A DNA stretch of 64,000 bases from Amycolatopsis aidingensis (GTDB lineage Bacteria > Actinomycetota > Actinomycetes > Mycobacteriales > Pseudonocardiaceae). Positions 42,910 to 52,400 of this stretch are shown in pieces (positions within the stretch are counted from its first letter, which is position 1; each line of letters starts with the position of its first letter). The translations under genes were made by a program, and so were the position numbers. Where the stretch lies: the NCBI RefSeq assembly GCF_018885265.1, contig NZ_CP076538.1, positions 5,120,001 through 5,184,000 on the forward strand. The letters are read 5' to 3'. Below the pieces are notes generated by a model. It saw nothing but the letters and a program-made list of their open reading frames with translations, was not told the origin of the DNA and did no database searches.

Positions 42910-43896
42910 TCACAGCGACGGCCGCAGCGCGGCCACGCGGGTGAGCCGCTCGCGCCACCACGCGGCCCGCTCCGGATCGACGAGCGCATAGCTGCCGAGC
43001 AGGTCCGGGTCGGGGGCGGGTGGGGTGCGCGGCACCGGCAGGTAGCCGTCCACCGCCCGCACCGAGCCCGCACCCGCCACGAGATCGCCCTCCAGCAGCG
43101 CGATCGTGCCGAGTCCGCAGGCGAAGTCCAGCTCGGGCAGGGCGGCCGCGAGGGCGACCTGCGCGGCCAGCCCGACGCTGGTCTCCAGCGCGGAGGAGAC
43201 CACGCACGGCAGCCCGGCAGCCTCGGCGACCCGCAACGAACGCTGGACTCCGCCGAGCGGGGTGCATTTGATGACCGCCACATCGGCAGCGCCCGCGACC
43301 GCCACCCGCACCGGGTCCTCGGCCTGCCGGATGGACTCGTCGGCCGCGATCCGGACCTCGGTTCGCCGCCGGACCGCGGCGAGTTCCTCGATGGTGCGGC
43401 AGGGCTGCTCGACGTACTCCAGGCCACCCGCGGCCCGGTCCAGCCCGCGGATGTTGGCGACGGCGGTGTCGACATCCCAGGCGCCGTTGGCGTCCACCCT
43501 GATCGCTCCGCCGGGGCCGAGCGCGTCCCGTACCGCCTCCACCCGGGCGAGGTCCTCGGCCTGCGACTGCGGATGGTCAGCGACCTTCACTTTGGCGGTG
43601 CGGCATCCGGAACCTGCGGCGATCTCGTGTGCGCGCTCCGGGCCGACCGCCGGGACGGTGCAGTTGACCGGAACCCGCTCACGCACGGGTTCGGGCCAGC
43701 CGAGGGTGCACTGCTCGATCGCCGTCGCCAGCCAGGGGGCGGCCACCGCGTCCTGGTAGTCGGCGAACGGGCTGAACTCGCCCCATCCGGCGGGCCCCTG
43801 GACCAGCATTCCCTCGCGCACGGTGATCCCCCGGAAGCGGGCACGCATGGGGATGGCGTAGCAGCGGGCTCCGGCGAGGTCGATGTCGTCGCTCAT
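42910..43896 (-). CDS. menC: o-Succinylbenzoate synthase
   Basis: Menaquinone biosynthesis: dehydrates SHCHC to o-succinylbenzoate. The 328-aa protein is an enolase-superfamily (MR/MLE) enzyme with the actinobacterial MenC pattern: RFRGITVREGMLVQGPAGWGEFSPFADY, the acid/base KxK in RTAKVKVAD, metal ligands in RVDANGAWD, EYVEQPC and IAADESI, and the second Lys in VAVIKCTPLGG, then SSALETSVGL. N-acylamino-acid racemase is the main alternative, but the motifs fit MenC. It lies between the XRE/zinc genes and hpgT, 55 nt after the hpgT stop on the same strand, so a housekeeping gene is embedded in the cluster. Confidence 0.85.
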   Translation of the reverse strand: MSDDIDLAGARCYAIPMRARFRGITVREGMLVQGPAGWGEFSPFADYQDAVAAPWLATAIEQCTLGWPEPVRERVPVNCTVPAVGPERAHEIAAGSGCRTAKVKVADHPQSQAEDLARVEAVRDALGPGGAIRVDANGAWDVDTAVANIRGLDRAAGGLEYVEQPCRTIEELAAVRRRTEVRIAADESIRQAEDPVRVAVAGAADVAVIKCTPLGGVQRSLRVAEAAGLPCVVSSALETSVGLAAQVALAAALPELDFACGLGTIALLEGDLVAGAGSVRAVDGYLPVPRTPPAPDPDLLGSYALVDPERAAWWRERLTRVAALRPSL

Positions 43897-43951
43897 CGGT
43901 GCCAGTGTCCTCGCCCCGCCCGGCCGCCGCTGCTGTGCGTGTCCCGGTGGC

Positions 43952-45259
43952 TCAGGTGAGACCGGTTTGGATGCGCTGGGAGATGAAGGCGGTCAGCCGG
44001 TCCAGGCCCAGCTCGACCTGCTCGGAGGTGAGCAGGCTGATCGACAGTCGCAGGTGCGGCAGCGGCACACCATCGCCGTAGAAATGGTGCATCGGGGTCC
44101 ACAGCACCCCGTGCTCGCGGGCGGAGAGCTCCAGCAGCGCGTCATCCACCGGGAACGGCACGCTGACCACGATGAAGAACCCGCCGGAAGGGCTGTTCCA
44201 GCTCACCCCGAGCCGCGCCGCGTCCGGCAGCCGGGCGGCGAGGCCGTCGAACACCTGCTGGCGGTTGCGGCGATAGACCTCGATCTCGCGGAGGTTCGCC
44301 TTCGCCAGGTCGAAGCCGTGCTCCAGCAGCAGGCCGCCGATCATGGCCTGGCTGACCGGCGGGGTGTTCACGGTGACCATGCTCTTCAGCCGGGACAGCT
44401 GGTCGGCCAGCGGGCCGGTGCGCGAGTCGCCGAGATCGACCGGCTGGTCGGCGAGCACGTAGCCGATCCGGGCGCCGGGGAACCCGGTTTTCGCGTAGGA
44501 GCCCAGGTAGACCACCCGCCCGCCGTCGTCCAGTGCCTTCAGTGTGGGCAGCCGGTCGTCGGTGGACCCGAACAGGCGGTAGGGGTTGTCCTCCAGCAGC
44601 AGCAGGTCCTCCCGTTCGGCCACGCGCAGCAGCTCCCGCCGCAACGGGACGTCCATGGTGGCCCCGGACGGGTTGGCGAAGTCCGGCGCCACGTACAGCG
44701 CGCGCGGGCGCAGGCCATCGGTCCTCGCCTGCCGCACCCGCGCCACCAGGTCGGCAAGGTCGATCCCGGCCTGGCCGTCGCGCACCGGCAGTACCGGCAT
44801 GTCCACCAGCCGGGCGGCGCCGGTCAGGCCCACGTAGACCGGGGAGACCGACAGCACCACATCGCGCGGGTCGGACCGCAGGGCGCGCAGCACCAGCAGC
44901 ATCGCCTCCTGGCAGCCGACGGTGACCACAATGGACTCCGGATCCGCCTGGATCCCCTCGTCCACCGCGAGGTTGCGGGCGATCAGCTCGTGGATGACGC
45001 CCTTGGTGCGGCCGTACTGGAACAGCGTCCTGCGCGCCTGATCCGGGTCCATCCCCGCCTCGTCCAGCAGGTACCGGTGGAAGGCCCGCAGGTACCGGTG
45101 GAGGTCCTGGACGTCGAAGAACTCCTCGTAGGGCCGCCCAGGTGCGAAGGACACCGCATCCGGGTAGCGGTTGGCGATCTCGTTCAGGAACTCCATGGCG
45201 GCCAGCACCGGATCGGTCAGCGATCCGTGCAGGTCACCCAGCCGCAGCGGGTCCATCAA
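43952..45259 (-). CDS. hpgT: 4-Hydroxyphenylglycine aminotransferase (HpgT, NocG-like)
   Basis: PLP enzyme that forms L-Hpg from 4-hydroxyphenylglyoxylate, taking the amino group from tyrosine. The 435-aa fold-type I aminotransferase shows LHGSLTDPVLAAMEFLNEI and FAPGRPYEEFFDV (diagnostic of HpgT), VTVGCQEAMLLVLRAL (cofactor loop), PDFANPSGATMDVP, LGSYAKTGFPGARIGYV (Schiff-base Lys) and SGGFFIVVSVPFP. Follows hmaS by 19 nt. Together they make two of the steps from 4-hydroxyphenylpyruvate; the hydroxymandelate oxidase is not in the window. Confidence 0.92.
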   Translation of the reverse strand: MMDPLRLGDLHGSLTDPVLAAMEFLNEIANRYPDAVSFAPGRPYEEFFDVQDLHRYLRAFHRYLLDEAGMDPDQARRTLFQYGRTKGVIHELIARNLAVDEGIQADPESIVVTVGCQEAMLLVLRALRSDPRDVVLSVSPVYVGLTGAARLVDMPVLPVRDGQAGIDLADLVARVRQARTDGLRPRALYVAPDFANPSGATMDVPLRRELLRVAEREDLLLLEDNPYRLFGSTDDRLPTLKALDDGGRVVYLGSYAKTGFPGARIGYVLADQPVDLGDSRTGPLADQLSRLKSMVTVNTPPVSQAMIGGLLLEHGFDLAKANLREIEVYRRNRQQVFDGLAARLPDAARLGVSWNSPSGGFFIVVSVPFPVDDALLELSAREHGVLWTPMHHFYGDGVPLPHLRLSISLLTSEQVELGLDRLTAFISQRIQTGLT

Positions 45260-45278
45260 CTCCTCCTCAGGCAGGCGC

Positions 45279-46346
45279 TCAGTGGCTCGCCCTGGCCCGC
45301 TCGACCTCGACAGCCTGGTAGAGCGCCTCGATGTTGCCGCTGCCGAAGGTCCGTGCCCCCGCCCGTTCGATGATCTCCAGGAAGAAGGTACCGCTGGGAT
45401 GCGTGGACCGGGCGAAGATCTGGTACAGCTGGCCGTCGGCGTCCTCGTCCACCAGGATGTGCTGCTCGCGCAGGTCGGCCACCGGGTGCCGGGTGAGCTC
45501 GGTGCGCCCGCCGAGCAGGTCGTAGTAGGCGCCGGGGGTGGTGAGGAACTCCACCCCGCGCTGCCGCAGGCTGCGGATCGAGGACACGATATTGGCGGTG
45601 GTGAACGCGATGTGCTGCACGCCGGCCCCGCCGTGGTTCTTCAGGAACTCGTCGATCTGCCCTGGCTCGCGGGTGGTGTCCGGTTCGATCAGGGTGAGGG
45701 TGACCGCACCGGACGCGCTCTGCACCACCTTGGAGTCCATGGACTGGGCACCGACCACGATCTTCTCCTCGAAGATCATCCGGAAGTCCAGCACGTCCTG
45801 GTAGAACTTCACGGTCGGCTCCAGCTGACCCGCCTCGAGGCAGACCGCGAAGTGGTCCAGCGTGCGCACCCCGGTGTCGGCGGGCGCGGGCTCGCCTGCG
45901 GGGCGCAGCCCTGGCAGCCCGGCACCGCCTGGGGTGCGCTGGACGAAGGTGTGCACCACGTCGCCGAATCCGGTGATGGCGGCGGAAACCACCCCCTCGG
46001 CCTCGGCGGGCTCGGCAACCGGCCGCGCTCCCCTGCGCACCGCCTCGGCGAACGCCGCCCGCACGTCGGTCACCTCCAGCGCGATATCGGCCACCCCGTC
46101 CCCGTGCGCCCGGACGTAACGGGCCGCCGGGTGATCGCCTGCCAGCGCCTCGGTGAACACCAGGTGGATATCGCCGCGGCCCACCGCCACCGAGCGGGTC
46201 GGGGCGCCCTCGGCGGAACGCGCGAGCACGGCGAGCCCGTACTTCTCGACCAGTTCCGCCGCGGCCTCCTCGGCATCGGCGACATAGAACACGACATGGT
46301 CGACGCTCATGTCCTTCTCGAACACGCTGCCTGCTGCTGCCGTCAT
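45279..46346 (-). CDS. hmaS: 4-Hydroxymandelate synthase (HmaS, NocF-like)
   Basis: Fe(II) oxygenase converting 4-hydroxyphenylpyruvate to (S)-4-hydroxymandelate, the committed Hpg step. The 355-aa protein has two vicinal-oxygen-chelate halves and the HPPD-family triad: His in LDHFAVCL, His in GVQHIAFTT and Glu in FFLEIIERAG. It matches HmaS rather than HPPD in VVQSASGAVTLTLIEPD, PGQIDEFLKNHGGAGVQHIAF and TTPGAYYDLLGGRTEL. ATG with GGGAGGT upstream. First gene of the hmaS-hpgT unit, divergent from nocA, each with a SARP-type promoter. Confidence 0.93.
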   Translation of the reverse strand: MTAAAGSVFEKDMSVDHVVFYVADAEEAAAELVEKYGLAVLARSAEGAPTRSVAVGRGDIHLVFTEALAGDHPAARYVRAHGDGVADIALEVTDVRAAFAEAVRRGARPVAEPAEAEGVVSAAITGFGDVVHTFVQRTPGGAGLPGLRPAGEPAPADTGVRTLDHFAVCLEAGQLEPTVKFYQDVLDFRMIFEEKIVVGAQSMDSKVVQSASGAVTLTLIEPDTTREPGQIDEFLKNHGGAGVQHIAFTTANIVSSIRSLRQRGVEFLTTPGAYYDLLGGRTELTRHPVADLREQHILVDEDADGQLYQIFARSTHPSGTFFLEIIERAGARTFGSGNIEALYQAVEVERARASH

Positions 46347-46386
46347 CGCGGACCTCCCAGACGTGGAACTCCCACTCCTGGGCCCA

Positions 46387-46419
46387 GTTATAGACGGTGG
46401 GGTTATCGATCGGTTTGCC
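46387..46419 (-). promoter_or_regulatory. SARP-type promoter of hmaS-hpgT
   Basis: Minus strand: GGCAAAC (46419-46413), 4-nt gap, CGATAAC (46408-46402), 9 nt, then TATAAC (46392-46387) as -10. The nearer heptamer matches CRAWAAN exactly; the farther agrees at four of seven positions with its partner. Confidence 0.6.
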
Positions 46420-46434
46420 GGAAACGGAGCCGGA

Positions 46435-46467
46435 CGATAAAGCGCCGATAAGCACTTTTCCTAGCCT
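46435..46467 (+). promoter_or_regulatory. SARP-type promoter of the NRPS operon
   Basis: Plus strand: CGATAAA (46435-46441), 4-nt gap, CGATAAG (46446-46452), 9 nt, then TAGCCT (46462-46467) as -10. The two heptamers are nearly identical and at 11-bp pitch. Transcription would begin about 46474, only a few nucleotides before the ATG at 46477, so the NRPS message may be leaderless. Confidence 0.7.
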
Positions 46468-46476
46468 GAAAGGGCT

Positions 46477-49400
46477 ATGGCGGACAGCAGGCAGGACCGG
46501 GAGCGGGGACCCGAGGCCGGATACCGGCCGGACCGGATGTGGCGGCTGATCGCCGGGGTCCTGGCCGAAGGGGGCGAACGGGTCGCCGCCGTGTGCGGGC
46601 AGCGGTCCCTTTCCCACGCCGAGCTGGACGGGCGGTCCGCGGCGCTGGCCGAGCGGCTGCGCGCGGCAGGTGCCGGGCCGGAGCGCCCGGTGGCGGTGCT
46701 GGTCGAGGACGGCCTCGACCTCCTGGTGGCCTGTCTCGCGGTGTTCCGGGCGGGCGGGGTGTACCTGCCGGTGGACCCGGCGTGGCCCGCGGGCAGGCGG
46801 GCCGCGGTGCTGTCCGACGCGCGGCCGGTGGCGGCCGTGGTGTCCGGTGCCGCACCGCCGGTCGAGGTGCCCACCGTGCCGGTCGAGGCCGGGACCGCAG
46901 GGCCCGGCCGGTGGCCCGAGCCGGAACCGGACCAGGCCGCCTACCTGATGTACACCTCGGGCTCCACCGGGCGGCCCAAGGGTGTGCTGGCCACCCACGG
47001 CGGGCTGGCCAACCGGATGCTGTGGTGGCAGCGGGCCTACCCGCTGCGCCAGGAGGACGTACTGCTGGCCACTGCATCCCCCGGCTTCGACATCGCGGTA
47101 TGGGAACTGCTCGCCGGGCTGCTGGCCGGGGCCAGGCTGGTACTGGCCGAGCACCGGGTGCACGGCATCGTGCCCTACCTGCAGGAGCTGATGGCGGCCG
47201 AGCGGGTGACGGTGGCGCATCTGGTGCCCTCGGTGCTGGCGGAGCTGCTGGCCGGGATGACCGATGGCGACCGGCTGGGCCTGCGGCTGGCGGTATGCGG
47301 CGGCGAGGCGGTTCCACCTTCCCTCCGGGACCGGCTGCTGTCCCGTTCGGACGCCCGGCTGGTGCACGCCTACGGGCCCACCGAGGCCACGATCACCGTG
47401 GTACACGACGAATGCCTGCCCGGCGAGCCCGCCGATGTGGTACCGCTTGGCCGCCAGATGCCCGGCGCCACGGTGGCCATTGTGGACACCGAAGGCAGGC
47501 CGGTGCCGGATGGCGCGGCAGGGGAGCTGCTGCTGGGCGGTGCCGCGCTGGCCCGGGGCTACCTCGGCAGGCCTGCCGAGACGGCCAGCCGGTTCGTCCC
47601 GGACTGGCTCGGGCTTGGCCCCGCGGGCGGCAGGCTGTACCGCACCGGGGACCGGGCCCGCAGGCTGCCGGACGGCCGGATCCTGTTCCTCGGCAGGCTG
47701 GACGACCAGTTCAAGGTGCGCGGGCACCGGGTGGACCCGGCCGAACTGGAGTCGCTGTTGCACCAGCACCCCGCGGTGCGCCGGGCGGCGGTGCGGCTGG
47801 CCGGATCCGGCAACGGTGCTGGGCAGCAGGTGGTGGCCTACGTCCAGGGCGGAGCCGAACCCGCGCAGCTGCGCGCGCACCTCGCCGACCGGGTGGCCCA
47901 GGCGGTGATCCCGACCCGCTGGGTGTTCCTCGACCGCTTCCCGCTGACCCCCAACGGCAAGGTCGACCACGCCGCGCTCCCCGAGCCACCGCGGCAGGCC
48001 GAGCAGCCGCGGGAGGAGGCAGGGACCGAACTGGAACGCGAGCTGTGCGCGCTGTGGGCCGACCTGCTCGGCCTCGGCTCAGTGGGCGTCGCGGACGACT
48101 TCTTCGCGCTGGGCGGGCATTCCCTGATCGCCACCCGCACCGTGGCCACCGTCTGGCAACGGCACCGGGTACGGCTGTCCCTCGCCGATGTGCTGCGCGC
48201 CAGGACGGTGGCGGAGCTGGCCAAGCGGGTGGAGAAACTGGCGGCGGCCGAGCACCACCCGCGGCACCAGCCGGTGGGCGCCGCGGCCGACCAGCTGCCG
48301 CTGTCGCATGCACAGGCCAGGATCCTGTTCGAGGAGGAGTTCCTCGGTGGCCCGGGACTGTTCAGCGTGCCGGTACTCACCCGGTGGCAGGGCCCGGTCG
48401 ACGAGCCCGCCCTGCGTGCCGCACTGGACGGGCTGGTGCGCAGGCACCCGGTGCTGCGCGCCGCACTGGCCGAGGACGCCGAGCCCGCGCGGCTGGTGGT
48501 CGGCCCTGCCGCGGAGGTGCCGCTGGCCAGGGAGGACCTGCGCGGCCTCGACCCCGCGGCGCGCGCGGCGCGGGTGGCCGAGGCCGCCGAGGAGATGCTT
48601 GCCGAGCCGTTCGACCTCAGCAGGCCACCGCTGCTGCGGGCCCGGCTGGCGCGGCTGGCCGAGCAGGAGCACGTGTTCCTGCTCGTCCTGCACCACCTGG
48701 TGTGCGACCGCTGGTCAATGCAGGTGCTCACGGACGACCTGCACGAGCTGTACGCGGCCGCCCGCGCCAGGCGCGCACCCCGGCTGGACCCGCCAGCGCA
48801 TCCCGCCGCCGCCCTGACCCGCCCCGATGAGGCGGAGACGGAGCGGATCCTGGACTACTGGATCCGCAGGCTCGACGGGGTCGCGCTGGACACGGACCTC
48901 ATGGTCGGGCGGCGGCACCGGAAGGACAACGGACACCGGGCGGGCCGGGCACTGCGACTGCTGTCCTCCGGGCAGGCGGCCGCGCTGTCCGGGCTGTGCG
49001 CCGAGCACGGGGTCACGCCGTTCATGGTGCTGCTGGCCGCGTTCCAGGTGCTGCTGCACCGCTTCTCCGGCGCCGATGACCTGGTGGTCGGCGCCCCGGT
49101 CGCCGACCGGGACCTGCCGGGGGCGGAGAACGTGGTGAGCATGCTGGTGCACACCCTGCCGCTGCGGGCCGACCTGCGCGGCAACCCGCGCTTCGCCGAG
49201 GTGCTGGACCAGTGCCGGGAGTCGGTCCTCGCAGCGCACCAGCACCAGGCCGTGCCGATCGAGCGGCTGGCGGGCGCGCTGGGCCGCCGCCGCGGCAGCG
49301 GGCACCACCCGCTGATGCGGTACCTGGTGGTGTGGGAGGACTCCCCGGGGCCGCCGGTGCGACTGCCCGGGGTGACCGCGGAGCCGATGCGCCCCTGCGC

Positions 49401-52400
49401 GCGGACCACCGCCTTCGACCTGACCCTGATCGCGCGGGCCTGGGCCGGCGAGATCGATCTCGAGCTGGAGTTCAACCAGGACACGCTGGACACCACGGCC
49501 GCGGAGACCCTGGCCGAGGCGCTCACCGCCATGCTCGCCGACTTCCTCGCCGACCCCCGGCTGCGAATCGGCGCGGCCCGGCTGGCCGAGGGTGCGCCCC
49601 CTGCCGGCCTGCTGGGCCCGGTGCGGCCGCAGGCCCCCGGCCTGGTGGGGCTCGTCCGCACGGCGGCCGCGCAACGGCAGGGCGCGGCGGCCGTACTGGC
49701 GGGGTCCACCGTGACCAGCTATGCCGAGCTGCTGCGGGAGGCGGATGCCGTGGCCGCCCGGATCCGCGCCGCGGGCGGCAGGACAGGCGATGTGGTCGGG
49801 GTGTGCCTGCCGCGTTCGACCGCGCTGGTGGCGACGCTGCTCGGGGTGCTGCAGGCAGGCTGCGCCTTCCTGCCGCTGTCCACGGCGGACCCGGATGAGC
49901 GGGTGGCCCGGCAGCTGGAGATCAGCGGGGCCCGCTGGGTGATCACCGCCGAAACCGGCCGGTTCGCCGGGCTCGGCGTTCCGGTGCTACCGGCCGAGCA
50001 AGAGTCCACAGTAGACGCATTGGACTCCGGTCCGTGGCCGGAGCCCGGTCAGGACGATCCCGCCTACGTGATCTTCACCTCCGGCTCCACCGGGGAGCCG
50101 AAGGGTGTGGTGGTGGAGCACGGCGCCCTGGCCGACCACGTGCGCTGGGCGATCTCGGAGTACCGGCTGTCCCCGGCCGACCGGGCCCTGCAGTTCTGCT
50201 CGGTCACCTTCGACGTACTGCTGGAGGAGCTGTTCCCCACCCTCGCCGCCGGTGCGACCGTGGTGCTGCGCGAGCAGGAGGCCGCCACCTCCGCGCAGGC
50301 GCTGCTCGCGCAGTGCGCGGCGAGCGGGGTGACCGTGCTGAACCTGCCGACCGGCTACTGGGAACGGCTCACCGATGCGCTTGCCGAGGACGGGCTGGCC
50401 TGGCCGGATCCGGTGCGGCTGATGGTCATCGGCGGGCAGCAGGCCGACCTCGCCGCGGTGCGGCGCTGGCACCGGCACGTGCCAGGAGTCCGGTTGCTGA
50501 ACGCCTACGGGCCCACCGAGGTCACCATCGGGGCCACCGTGGCCGAGCTGCGGCCGGACGCGGCGGTCCCGATCGGCGGGCCCATCCCGAACACCCGCGC
50601 CTACCTGCTGGACCGGTATCTCGCCCCGGTACCCGAGGGCGCGGTGGCCGAGCTGTACCTCGCGGGCTCGGGCGTGGCCCGCGGCTACGCGGGCCACCCT
50701 GGGCTGACCGCGCAGCGGTTCCTGCCCGACCCCTTCGCCTGCACCCGGGGCGCGCGGATGTACCGCACCGGTGACCTGGCCTATCGCCGCGACGGCGCGC
50801 TGTATTTCGTGGGCCGCGCCGACCGGCAGGTCAAGGTGCGCGGCTACCGGATCGAGCTGGACGAGGTGGAACGCGCCCTCACCGCGCTCCCGCTGGTGGA
50901 CGAGGCGGCCGTGCTCGCGAGGGAGGACCACCTGGAGGCCCATGTCGCCACCCGGTCCGGGGTGGACGGTCAGGCCGTGCGCGCCGAGCTGGCGGCCCGG
51001 CTGCCCGCGTTCATGGTGCCCTCGGTGCTCGCGGTGGCCCCGGCACTGCCGAAGACGGCGACCGGGAAGGTGGATCGCGCCGCGCTGGCACCGGTACCCG
51101 TGGAGCAGGCGGCGGATTTCCAGCCGCCGCGGGACGACCGGGAGCGGGCGGCCTGCGCGCTGTGGGCCGAGGTGCTCGGGGTGTCCAGGGTGGGCGTGCG
51201 GGACAGCTTCTTCGCCCTTGGCGGGCATTCGCTGCTGGCGATGGACCTGGTGCGCCGGATGCGCAGGCAGGGCTACCCCCAGCTGCGGATGCCGGACCTG
51301 TTCGAGCACCCCACCATCGAGGCACTGGCGCCATGGGCGGCCGCGGAGTCCGGCGCGGAACCCGAGGTGGCCAAGGCGGCCCCGCCGTCCAGGGCGCCGC
51401 TGTCCTGGGCGCAGCTGGGGATCTGGGCGCAGGCTGCCACCACCGAGGCGGGCACCTTCCACCTGCCGGTACTGCTGCGGCTGTCCGGGCCGCTGGCCGA
51501 GCCGGTGCTGCGCGCGGCGATCGAGGCGCTGACCGCCCGGCACGATCTGCTGCGCAGTGTCCTCGAGGAGGGCACCGAGGACGGCACCGAAGAAGACGAC
51601 CAGGCGGGGCCGTGCTGGCGGGCGGCCGAGGGCACACCGGCCGCGCTGCGGGTGCTCGACCTGCCGGCGGCCGAGCTGGACGCACGGGTGCGGGACCTCG
51701 TCGCCGAACCGTTCGACCTCACCGCCGCTCCCCCGGTGCGGTGGACCCTGCTGCGGCTGGGCGAGACGGAGCACGCGCTGCTGGTCGTGCTGCACCACAT
51801 CGCTGCGGACGGCTGGTCCGCGGGCGGGCTGGTGCGTGAGCTTGGCGAGCTGTACGCCGCCCACGCCGATCACCGGCCAGCCGGGCTCGACCCGGCGCCG
51901 AGCTTCCTGGCGCTGGCCGCGGCCGACCGGGCCGCGCCGCCGGACGAGGCTGGGCTGGCGTTCTGGGCGGAGGCGCTGCGCGGGGCCCCGGACCGGATGG
52001 AGCTGCCTGCCGAGCGGATACCGGGGACACTACGGGACTCCGGACGGCACCGCGCCCGCCTTCCGCTGCCGGGCCGGGCGGCGGCCGCACTGGAGGAGCT
52101 GGCCCGGCGGGAGCGGGCGACCCTGTTCATCACCCTGCTGGCCGGGGTGCAGGCCTGGCTGGCCCGCTGCTGCGGGCAGCGGGAGGTGCTGGTGGGCACG
52201 CCGGTGGCCGACCGGGACGATCCCACCACGGCCGGGGTGGTCGGGCCGCTGGTCAACGTGCTGCCGCTGCGCGCGGATGTGGACCCGGCCGGTTCCTTCG
52301 CCGACCAGCTCGCCCGCACCCGCGCCACCGTGCTCGCCGCCTTCGAGCACCGCTCGGTACCCACCCAGCGGATCGTGCGGCAGCTGGGGCTGAGCGGACG

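Noticed and set aside
42910..43896. N-acylamino-acid racemase or dipeptide epimerase acting on the NRPS product
   Set aside because: Motifs fit MenC closely; epimerisations in this pathway are accounted for by the E domain, TE and NocJ-like enzyme.
45256..47970. Long open frame on the minus strand (904 codons) across hmaS and the first NRPS
   Set aside because: It is an antisense shadow of two clearly real genes in GC-rich DNA; its translation is low-complexity and lacks domain motifs.
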